A program made the translations under genes and the position numbers. The notes below the pieces were generated by a model. The model made no database searches, was not told where the DNA came from, and worked only from the letters and a program-made list of their open reading frames with translations. 64,000 nucleotides of DNA from an uncultured Flavobacteriales bacterium (GTDB lineage Bacteria > Bacteroidota > Bacteroidia > Flavobacteriales_G > Salibacteraceae): NCBI GenBank assembly GCA_943788725.1, contig CALSRJ010000001.1, forward strand, positions 372,001 to 436,000, in the 5' to 3' direction. Position 1 is the first letter of the stretch. Every line of letters begins with the position of its first letter. Positions 7,357 through 17,100 of this stretch are shown one piece after another.

Positions 7357-9153
7357 ATGAAGGAATTAGCACACATCAACAAATATTTTAAGCGCTACAA
7401 GTGGCACCTTTTGGGTGGAATTTTGTTCGTAATCATATCGAACCTCTTTGCGATTTTTCCCGCTCAGGTCATACGCTACGCCATTGATTTTGTGCAGGAT
7501 ACCATTGCGGTTTATCCTGCATTTGACGCGGATGGATTGTCTGAGGGCTACATTTCAATTTTAACTCAGGCCGTTTTCCTCTTTGCTGGTCTGGTGATTG
7601 GACTTTCGATTGTCAAGGGTTTTTTCCTGTATTTGATGCGTCAAACCATCATCGTCATGAGTCGCCTCATAGAGTACGACCTCAAAAACGAAGTATTTGA
7701 CAAGTATCAGCGCCTCCACATGGCCTTTTACAAGCGCAACAACACGGGCGATCTTATGAACAGGATCAGTGAGGACGTCAGCAGGGTGCGCATGTACATT
7801 GGCCCTGCCATCATGTATACGATCAACCTTATTGTACTCTTCGTAATGGTCATCTTTACCATGGTGAGCGTAAATCCAACGCTTACATTGTATGTGCTTA
7901 CTCCCCTACCCATTCTTTCGGTGCTCATCTATTGGGTGAGTCGGGAGATCAATCAGCGCAGTGAAATAGTGCAAGAAAAACTGAGCGATCTCTCTTCTTT
8001 TGTGCAAGAGGCATTCAGTGGAATACGCGTCATCAAGGCTTACAATCGGTTAGGTGAGCGCGAGCATGAATTCACTGAGCAGTGCAATACGTATAAAGAG
8101 TCCAACCTTGATTTGGTGCGGATCAACGCCCTCTTCTTACCCGCCATGATTTTGTTGATCGGCATTTCTACCATTCTTACCATCTACATTGGAGGAAAAC
8201 TCACGCTGGAGGGGAAAATCTCAGCGGGCAACATTGCGGAGTTTGTCATTTATGTCAACATGCTCACGTGGCCCGTTGCTTCTGTTGGGTGGGTAACGTC
8301 ATTGGTGCAGCGCGCAGCAGCCAGCCAGAAACGCATCAATGAATTCTTGACCGCTGAGGAAGACATCATCAATCCATCCTGTGACGAAGGCACGATCAAC
8401 GGAAAGATCGAATTCAAAGAGGTAACATTCGATTACCCCGATAGTGGTGTGAGGGCACTGAACAACGTATCCTTCGAGGTACATCCAGGAGAAAGTCTTG
8501 CGATTATTGGGCACACCGGTTCGGGGAAATCCACCATCGCCAATCTCATCTGCAGGCTTTATGATGCAAGTAATGGAACCATATTGATCGATGACGAGGA
8601 TATCAAAACCATCAATCTCGACACATTTAGAAGCAGCATCGGCTATGTACCTCAGGAGGTCTTTTTATTCTCTGACACGATCAATAACAACATTGCTTTC
8701 AGCACGAGTATTTCAAATGATGACAGCAGCGCCGTGCTCAAGGCGGCAGAAGAAGCGCAGGTCAAGCATAATATCGCTGACTTCCCGAATGGTTTTGACA
8801 CCCGCGTAGGCGAACGTGGCATTACCCTTTCTGGAGGGCAGAAACAGCGCATATCCATTGCCCGGGCCATCATCAAAGAACCCAAGGTGCTCATCTTTGA
8901 CGACTGCCTCTCTGCGGTGGATACAGAAACAGAAGAGCGCATTCTGAGAAATCTAAAAGACTTGATGGATGGAAAGACAACGGTGATTATCAGTCATCGG
9001 GTTTCCTCTGTAAAGCATTGCGACCAGATCATTGTATTGGAAGATGGCCGAATCATTGAGCAGGGTAAACATCAGGAACTGATTGAAAAACAAGGCGTTT
9101 ACTTTGATATTCACGAGCAGCAGCAGCTCGAAACCATGCAATCTGAGGACTAG
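7357..9153 (+). CDS. ABC exporter, fused permease-ATPase (MsbA/multidrug-like)
   Basis: 598 residues: a six-helix exporter membrane domain (about 15-320), then an ATPase. Walker A is GHTGSGKST (385-393), signature LSGGQKQR (491-498), Walker B VLIFDD (511-516), H-loop H547. It would work as a dimer in the inner membrane exporting lipid or hydrophobic compounds; the substrate is unknown. The residue after the Walker B aspartate, usually the catalytic glutamate, is aspartate (D516). The ATG is preceded by a purine-rich GGGAAGGA ribosome-binding sequence. It appears to be a single-gene unit, divergent from the dehydrogenase operon. Confidence 0.9.
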   Translation: MKELAHINKYFKRYKWHLLGGILFVIISNLFAIFPAQVIRYAIDFVQDTIAVYPAFDADGLSEGYISILTQAVFLFAGLVIGLSIVKGFFLYLMRQTIIVMSRLIEYDLKNEVFDKYQRLHMAFYKRNNTGDLMNRISEDVSRVRMYIGPAIMYTINLIVLFVMVIFTMVSVNPTLTLYVLTPLPILSVLIYWVSREINQRSEIVQEKLSDLSSFVQEAFSGIRVIKAYNRLGEREHEFTEQCNTYKESNLDLVRINALFLPAMILLIGISTILTIYIGGKLTLEGKISAGNIAEFVIYVNMLTWPVASVGWVTSLVQRAAASQKRINEFLTAEEDIINPSCDEGTINGKIEFKEVTFDYPDSGVRALNNVSFEVHPGESLAIIGHTGSGKSTIANLICRLYDASNGTILIDDEDIKTINLDTFRSSIGYVPQEVFLFSDTINNNIAFSTSISNDDSSAVLKAAEEAQVKHNIADFPNGFDTRVGERGITLSGGQKQRISIARAIIKEPKVLIFDDCLSAVDTETEERILRNLKDLMDGKTTVIISHRVSSVKHCDQIIVLEDGRIIEQGKHQELIEKQGVYFDIHEQQQLETMQSED

Positions 9154-9175
9154 GTGCCTCCAATCAATATTTTTT

Positions 9176-9183
9176 TAGATTTG
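9176..9183 (+). promoter_or_regulatory. Candidate -7 box upstream of the DUF3276 gene
   Basis: TAGATTTG fits TAnnTTTG and lies about 40 bases upstream of the ATG at 9224, just after the ABC transporter stop. No well-spaced TTG -33 element is visible, so support is partial. Confidence 0.3.
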
Positions 9184-9223
9184 TCTAGGTCCGTACGGGG
9201 ATTGAGAAATAATTGAACGAGGC

Positions 9224-9583
9224 ATGGAAGATAATGGCGCAAACGAGCGAGACGAGATCTACGCGAATGCAGTAAGAGCAGGCAAACGGACTTACTTCTT
9301 CGACATTCGAGCGACGAAGAACAACGATTATTACCTGACCATTACCGAAAGCAAGAAACGCTTCAACGATGACGGAAGCGTCAGTTATCAAAAACACAAG
9401 ATATTCCTCTATAAAGAGGATTTTGAGAAATTCTCTGACGCTTTGGGTGATTCGTTTAAGAAGATCATCGAGTTGAACAAAGAGCAGAGCAATGAACTTG
9501 AGTCAAAGTTGACCAATCAGTTCACAGACATCAGCTTTGATGAATTAGGTGAAAGCGGCAAGAACGACGAAGAAGCTTCCTGA
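9224..9583 (+). CDS. DUF3276 / PUR-alpha-like nucleic-acid-binding protein
   Basis: 119 residues. The core RAGKRTYFFDIRATKNNDYY, then LTITESKKRFNDDGS and KHKIFLYKEDFEKFSDAL, is the single PUR repeat of the Bacteroidota/Spirochaete DUF3276 family (beta-beta-beta-beta-alpha), whose studied members bind single-stranded DNA or RNA. The C-terminus is acidic and probably disordered. It is a stand-alone gene ending next to the convergent rimM stop, with no space between them. Confidence 0.82.
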   Translation: MEDNGANERDEIYANAVRAGKRTYFFDIRATKNNDYYLTITESKKRFNDDGSVSYQKHKIFLYKEDFEKFSDALGDSFKKIIELNKEQSNELESKLTNQFTDISFDELGESGKNDEEAS

Positions 9584-10082
9584 TCAGAGCTCCAACAAAC
9601 CTTCTGGTAAATCGAGGGTTATGGTTTTCGCCTTCACATCCATGCTCACTAGGTAATCCTCAACGAGCGGGACGTAATGTTCCTCGTCATCGGCAGAGAC
9701 AATTACCAAGAGCAATTGGGCTTTGTTTTCAAGGGTGTCTACCACCTCACCTATCCGCGTTCCATCCTTGGAATACACTTCCATACCCACTAAGTCCACC
9801 TCGTCGCTGAACGTAAGGAGCTTGTTCTCTTGAAATATCTCTACCCCCCCTCAGCGCATCGGCCTGTTGTACCGTATCCACTCCGCGCATTGTGATTTTA
9901 AACGTAGATGTACTCAAAACGGCCACATCCAAGATCGCGTAGGGAACCTTCGAGTTGAATTGACTCAAGTAGAGTTGCTCGAATCCTCTGTATTGGGAAA
10001 CATAAGCAGCCTCTGCCTTAACCACCACGGCTCCTTTGAGTCCGTGCGGCTTTACGATGACACCTATTTCTGTAAATTCCAT
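9584..10082 (-). CDS. rimM: Ribosome maturation factor RimM, broken by a homopolymer frameshift
   Basis: RimM binds S19 and helps mature the 30S head. The N-terminal half begins MEFTEIGVIVKPHGLKG, the family's G-x-I-x-K-x-H-G-L-K-G motif, and runs to QQADALRGG. The PRC-barrel half is in another frame: DLVGMEVYSKDGTRIGEV to the stop at 9584. The frame changes at a run of seven C (9844-9850). With six C the product reads ADALRGVEIFQENKLLTFSD into VDLVGM, exactly the family's linker. A one-base homopolymer error is the simplest explanation; slippage is possible. It follows rpsP, as in most bacteria. Confidence 0.85.
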
Positions 10083-10087
10083 GGCAT

Positions 10088-10115
10088 AAAAAACCCCGAC
10101 TCGAAGGTCGGGGTT
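10088..10115 (-). terminator. Terminator between rpsP and rimM
   Basis: On the reverse strand AACCCCGAC and GTCGGGGTT form a 9-bp stem around a six-base loop, followed by six T. It should make rimM expression partly dependent on readthrough from rpsP. Confidence 0.75.
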
Positions 10116-10136
10116 CGTTTATAATATAGGGCTGTT

Positions 10137-10850
10137 TTAGCCTTCTTTCTTATCCTCTTCTTTCGCTTCTTCAGCAGCAGGAGCTTCTTCTTTCGCTTCT
10201 TCAGCAGCAGGAGCTTCTTCCTTCGCTTCTTCAGCAGCAGGAGCTTCAGCAACTTCCTCAACTGCTTCTGCAACAGCCTCTACTACCTCTGCCACGTTCT
10301 CTTCTACAGCTTCGGCAACTTCGGCCACGGCTTCACCTGCACTTTCCACAGCATCAGCAGCAACTTCAGCCGCTTCTTCCACTACTTCTTCCACTTGTTG
10401 GGCAGCAGTCTGAGCAGCGATACGCGCCTCATTGGCCTCTTTCTCTGCGGCAAATCTTGCTTTGCGCTGATCTTCAGCTGACATAGCAAGGTGATCGCGT
10501 TTCTTTTGGATATTTCCTTCCTTCTCCTCTAGCCACTTATCGAATTTCGCCTTGGCTTGATCTTCTGTAAGTGCTCCTTTGGCAACACCCCTCAGGAGGT
10601 GGTCCATCATTAACACACCGCGATAAGACAAGATTGCTCTCGCTGTATCGCTCGGTTGAGCGCCTTTTTGAATCCAATCTACGCTCTTATCGAAGTCTAG
10701 ATCGATGGAAGCAGGATTGGTGTTAGGATTGTAGGTTCCGATCTTCTCGATGAAACGTCCGTCTCTCTTTGATCGTTGGTCAGCTACGACGATGTGGAAA
10801 AATGGTTTTCCTTTCTTACCGTGGCGCTGAAGTCTAATACGTGTTGACAT
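10137..10850 (-). CDS. rpsP: 30S ribosomal protein S16 with long acidic C-terminal extension
   Basis: 237 residues against about 80-90 for a minimal S16. The first ~85 are canonical: MSTRIRLQRHGKKGKPFFHI, VADQRSKRDGRFIEKIGTYN, then GAQPSDTARAILSYRGV. After a charged coiled-coil-like segment (KFDKWLEEKEGNIQKKRD) comes about 110 residues of Ala/Glu/Val-rich sequence ending in three 10-residue repeats (APAAEEAKEE type). Extended S16 proteins are common in Bacteroidota; the tail's role is unknown. A palindrome, GCCGATTAAATCGGC (10886-10900), lies in the leader and could form a hairpin in the mRNA. Confidence 0.93.
   Translation of the reverse strand: MSTRIRLQRHGKKGKPFFHIVVADQRSKRDGRFIEKIGTYNPNTNPASIDLDFDKSVDWIQKGAQPSDTARAILSYRGVLMMDHLLRGVAKGALTEDQAKAKFDKWLEEKEGNIQKKRDHLAMSAEDQRKARFAAEKEANEARIAAQTAAQQVEEVVEEAAEVAADAVESAGEAVAEVAEAVEENVAEVVEAVAEAVEEVAEAPAAEEAKEEAPAAEEAKEEAPAAEEAKEEDKKEG
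10161..10250 (-). repeat. Three tandem 30-bp repeats inside rpsP
   Basis: Three consecutive 30-base units (10161-10190, 10191-10220, 10221-10250) are nearly identical and encode the APAAEEAKEE repeats at the end of the S16 extension. In-frame length makes copy-number change harmless to the reading frame. Confidence 0.85.
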
Positions 10851-11120
10851 CTATATATGGTGTAATCTATTCGTTGCGAAAACTGGCCGATTAAATCGGC
10901 TGCAAATATCTGATTAATATCTGACTCGCAATACAAAATGATAAATTTTTAAGCATGGCTCGAATTTGTCTTATTCAATTTCTGTTTCATCTTTCTAAAT
11001 CCAATCTTAATCGAGAATAATTTGTCATTCAGCATCCTTGGGACTACGGAATACGTCTAGAACAATATATTCGATAGTTTTTTATAAACAAGCTATTTTT
11101 TAACTAACCTAACTAACCGA

Positions 11121-14100
11121 ATGGCACGACTTCTACGCTACGCTATCGCCGTTGTTCTATTCACATTTGGGTACACCATTAAAGGTGTGCTCGCACAGTG
11201 TGATTCTACATTTTCAAACTTCCAGATTGAGGAAACCTGGGAACAACAGACCTTCACACTGTGGAACAATGTGTCTGGGAATGACTACGACTGGATAATC
11301 AATTCAGGAGGCACTCCAACCAACAATTCTGGGCCATCTGGAGCCTATGCTGGCTCCTATTATATCTACACCGAGACATCCGGAACCGGAACGAACGAGG
11401 TAGGTATCATGGAATCAGAGTGCTTGGCATTTCCTACGAACAGCGCACCCTACCTTTCGTTTAGGTTGCACATGTACGAGAACGTTTCAGCAACCACGGC
11501 TCAATCAATGGGCTACTTGCAAGTTCAGGTAAACACGAATCCTAGCGGAAACAGCTGGTCTACACTGGCAACCTATAACACTAGTTCGAATTCTTGGTTA
11601 GAAAAGTTTGTCGACCTCTCTGCATATGCCGGATCTACCATAAAATTAAGGTTCAGAGCGGTTACAGGAACGCTGGGTGGGTTCAATCAATGGTATGCGT
11701 ACGGCGACAGGGCGTTGGACAACATTATCGTTTCAACAGGAGTCAACACAACGAACGTCAGCTGTTCTGGTGGATCCAATGGTTCAGCGACGGCCGTAGG
11801 TGCTTTTAATGGCGTTGGAAGCACGCTCTACACCTACCTGTGGAGTACAGGAGGAACTACTCAAACGATTACTGGCTTATCTGCGGGAAGTTATGCTTGT
11901 ACCATTACCGACACTAGTTCTAATTCTGAAGTAGTATCCTTCAGTATCACCGAACCAACATTACCAGCACCACAGAACCTTTCAGCAACTTCCACCTCCA
12001 TCTGTGAAACGGAAAATGAAGTGGTGACACTTAGCATTGATTTCGCCTCAGGAGATTACACATTTTCGACGCTGACAAGCGACTCTTCAGATCTAGGAAG
12101 TCAAAATACTGCGGGTACATCCCAAATCTTCAACATCTTCGATGCTCCTGCGTTTGCCACGGGCGACGCCACGCTCACCATGTATTATCGCGGTGATATG
12201 GAAGCCGCTGCTGAATATGTCACAACTTATTCGGAAAACGGGACATCGCTCGGTTCATCTACCCCCGCAAGCGGTCAATGCAGTGGCTCTTATAATTCCG
12301 TGAGCTTCTCAATTGATCCTGACTCAATCAACGACTGGGCCAGCGATGGAGTGATTAGCCTCCAAGGAATACCAACGGGTATGACGCGCTATTGCAATGC
12401 TGGTAGTGGGAATTATTATTCATGGAACGCTTATTATACTTTATCCTATCCGGTTGCTCAGAGCACCCCATACTGGTTTACCAACAATTGTGACAGCGTC
12501 CTTGCCAATGCGGTCGACTCAGGGTATACAATCGATGTGACTCCAACGACTACTACCACGTATTATGTTCGATTTTATGACACTACATGCGACCAATGGG
12601 GTACGTGCGACTCCGTTACCGTAACAGTTAATGGACCTCCTACCGTGGCGATTTCACCCACCTCCCCCTACTATTGCGGCACCCCGATTTCAATCACAGC
12701 CAGCGGAGGTTCGTTCTATTCCTGGTCTCCAGGTACAGGCCTGAACCAAACTTCAGGGCCAACGGTCATTGCAAGCCCATCTATAACCACCGCCTATGAG
12801 GTGGTTGGAATCGATGGAAATGGCTGTACCGACACTGCAGCGTTCAGCATAACAGTGACCACAGGACCGAGTGCCAGTGTTACAGGCACGAATGTGACTT
12901 GTAACGGCGGATCAAATGGAACGGCTTCGGTCACTGCATCAGGAGGTACAAGTTCTTATACCTATCTATGGTCCAATGGCAGCACATCTACTTCACTATC
13001 AGGTTTGTCTGCAGGAACTTACACCGTAACCGTTGACGATGGTACGACATGCCAAGCGGTTCAATCCATTGTTATCACAGAACCTACCGCCCTCAGCATC
13101 ACCATTGCCGGCAACAACATCGGTTGTTCTGGATTTTCAACTGGTAGCGCTTTTGCTTTTGTAACAGGTGGCACCGCCTCATACTCCTATTCTTGGAGCA
13201 ATGGCTCAACGAGCAACGTTGCCTTTGCTTTGGCCGCAGGAACCTACACCTTGACCGTCACCGACGCCAACAGCTGTACAGCGACACAATCGGTTACCAT
13301 AACACAGCCTTCCAGCGCCCTCAGCACAACTATTTCTTCCACTACAAATGTCAGTTGCAACGGAGGCAACGACGGATCTGCAACAGTAACCGCGAGTGGC
13401 GGAACCCCTACATATGGCTATTCTTGGAGTTCTGGAGCGACCTCAGCGACTGCCTCTAACCTGAGTGCAGGCACGTACATCGTTACCGTTACCGACGCGA
13501 ACGGCTGCGTTTCTGTAGCAGTAGCCAGCATTACCCAACCCGCCACCGCAGTGAGCGTTTCAATCGGAAGTCCTACGAACGTCACGTGCAACGGAGGCAG
13601 TAATGGCAGCGCAACGGCTTCCGGATCCGGCGGAACGGGCACCATTACCTACGCTTGGTCTTCAGGTTCGACCTCAGCTACCGCGGGTAGCTTAAGTGCT
13701 GGCACCTACACTGTAACCGCCACGGATGCCAACGGCTGTACCGATACGGAAAGCATTACCATTACAGAACCGACTGCCGTCACCGCTGGTTTATCGGTCA
13801 CCAATGTACTTTGCAATGGCGGTAGCAATGGTTCTATCACCGCTGCGGGATCTGGTGGCAACGGCGGAGCTTATAGCTACGTATGGAGTACTGGAGGAAC
13901 TTCTGGAACCGTTTCTGGATTGTCTGCAGGTACTTATACATTGACCATTACCGACAATGCTGGGTGTACCGGAACAGAAACTACCACCGTCACAGAACCG
14001 AGTGTACTGACTGCATCCACAACCTTAGGCAATAATGTAAGCTGTAACGGTGGCAACAATGGCTCTGCAACAGCATCTGCCACTGGTGGAACAACTGGAT

Positions 14101-17100
14101 ACGCTTATAACTGGTCCTCTGGATCGACAGCGGCAACTGCATCTTCTTTATCTGCCGGCACTTACACCGTGACCGTAACCGACGCAAATGGTTGCACCGA
14201 TACAGAGACCATCACCATCACAGAACCGGCCACGGCTGTATCTACCTCAATCGGATCTCCAACAAATGTCAGCTGTAACGGCGGCAACGACGGCGCAGCG
14301 ACCGCTTCTGGCGCAGGAGGAACGCCAGGATATTCCTACAGCTGGTCTTCGGGCGCAACTTCTGCAGCGGCATCTTCGCTTTCTGCAGGGACGTATACAG
14401 TTACAGTTACAGACGCTAATGGTTGTACAGACACCGAGACCGTAATCATCACCGAGCCCGCAACGGCGGTAACCGCTTCGATCTCGTTGGGCAGTAACGT
14501 CAGTTGTAATGGAGGCAGCAGCGGATCCGCAACTGCTTCTGCCACAGGCGGTACACCTGGTTACTCTTACACTTGGTCTTCTGGATCAAGCACCGCCTCT
14601 GCCTCTGGTCTTGCCGCTGGAACCTATACCGTCACGGTCACAGATGCCAATGGATGTACCGATACCGAAACGATAACCATTACTCAACCTGCTGCGCTTG
14701 TCGCTTCCACAACACTCGGCAGCAATGTCAGTTGCAACGGAGGAAATAACGGTACCGCCTCAGCATCCGCTTCAGGCGGAACACCTGGATATTCGTACGC
14801 TTGGTCTTCTGGATCTACTTCTGCTTCTGCGTCGAGTCTATCTGCAGGAACCTACACGGTTACGGTTACAGACGCACAGGGCTGTACCGATACGGAGACA
14901 ATCACCATTACGGAGCCTTCAGTGTTAGTAGCATCTACAACACTCGGCAGCAATGTTAGTTGCAACGGTGGCAACGATGGTTCTGCTACTGCATCTGCTT
15001 CGGGCGGAACGTCGGCATATTCTTACGCTTGGTCTTCTGGATCTAACGTGGCAACGGCCTCTTCCCTTTCGGCCGGCACCTATACCGTGACCATAACAGA
15101 CGCCAATGGATGCACCGACACGGAGACCATCACCATCACCGAGCCAGTAACTGCACTAACCGCTTCGATCGGATCGCCAACCAACGTAAGTTGTAATGGA
15201 GGTAACGACGGTTCGGCCACAGCCTCTGGTGCCGGTGGAACGTCTCCCTACTCTTACAGTTGGTCTTCTGGGTCAACGGCTGCAACGGCATCTAGCCTTT
15301 CCGCTGGAACCTACACGGTAACCGTTACCGATGCCAATGGTTGTACCGATACCGAGACTGTCACCATTACAGAGCCTGCAACAAGTGTCACAGCTTCTAT
15401 TGGATCTCCTACCAACGTAAGTTGTAATGGAGGCGGCAATGGGTCTGCCACAGCTTCCGGTTCTGGTGGAACACCGGGCTACTCCTTTAGCTGGTCCTCA
15501 GGTTCGACTACTGCAACAGCTTCATCCCTCTCAGCGGGAACCTACACGGTTACCGTGACCGATGCCAATGGATGTACCGATACTGAATCAGTTACCATTA
15601 CACAACCAACTGTTTTGATCGCTTCGACGGCGTTGGGTAGTAACGCGAGTTGCAACGGTGCTAACGATGGGTCCGCTTCTGCTTCTGCTGCTGGAGGTAC
15701 TCCAGGCTATTCCTACAACTGGTCTTCTGGATCTACTTCAACTTCTGCAACAGGTCTCTCCGCTGGCACATACACTGTAACGGTCACAGATGCCAATGGA
15801 TGTACCGATACGGAAACGATCACGATTACGGAACCTGCCATACTGGTAGCTTCTACAACACTCGGCAGCAATGTTAGTTGCAACGGTGGCAACGATGGTT
15901 CTGCTACTGCATCTGCTTCGGGCGGAACGTCGGCATATTCTTACGCTTGGTCTTCTGGATCTAACGTGGCAACGGCCTCTTCCCTTTCGGCCGGCACCTA
16001 TACCGTGACCATAACAGACGCCAATGGATGCACCGACACGGAGACCATCACCATCACCGAGCCAGTAACTGCACTAACCGCTTCGATCGGATCGCCAACC
16101 AACGTAAGTTGTAATGGAGGTAACGACGGTTCGGCCACAGCCTCTGGTGCCGGTGGAACGTCTCCCTACTCTTACAGTTGGTCTTCTGGGTCAACGGCTG
16201 CAACGGCATCTAGCCTTTCCGCTGGAACCTACACGGTAACCGTTACCGATGCCAATGGTTGTACCGATACCGAGACTGTCACCATTACAGAGCCTGCAAC
16301 AAGTGTCACAGCTTCTATTGGATCTCCTACCAACGTAAGTTGTAATGGAGGCGGCAATGGGTCTGCCACAGCTTCCGGTTCTGGTGGAACACCGGGCTAC
16401 TCCTTTAGCTGGTCCTCAGGTTCGACTACTGCAACAGCTTCATCCCTCTCAGCGGGAACCTACACGGTTACCGTGACCGATGCCAATGGATGTACCGATA
16501 CTGAATCAGTTACCATTACACAACCAACTGTTTTGATCGCTTCGACGGCGTTGGGTAGTAACGCGAGTTGCAACGGTGCTAACGATGGGTCCGCTTCTGC
16601 TTCTGCTGCTGGAGGTACTCCAGGCTATTCCTACAACTGGTCTTCTGGATCTACTTCAACTTCTGCAACAGGTCTCTCCGCTGGCACATACACTGTAACG
16701 GTCACAGATGCCAATGGATGTACCGATACGGAAACGATCACCATTACGGAGCCTGCAGTATTGGTAGCTTCTACAACACTCGGCAGCAATGTTAGTTGCA
16801 ACGGTGGCAACGATGGTTCTGCTACTGCATCTGCTTCGGGCGGAACGTCGGCATATTCTTACGCTTGGTCTTCTGGATCTAACGTGGCAACGGCCTCTTC
16901 CCTTTCGGCCGGCACCTATACCGTGACCATAACAGACGCCAATGGATGCACCGACACGGAGACCATCACCATCACCGAGCCAGTAACTGCACTAACCGCT
17001 TCGATCGGATCGCCAACCAACGTAAGTTGTAATGGAGGTAACGACGGTTCGGCCACAGCCTCTGGTGCCGGTGGAACGTCTCCCTACTCTTACAGTTGGT

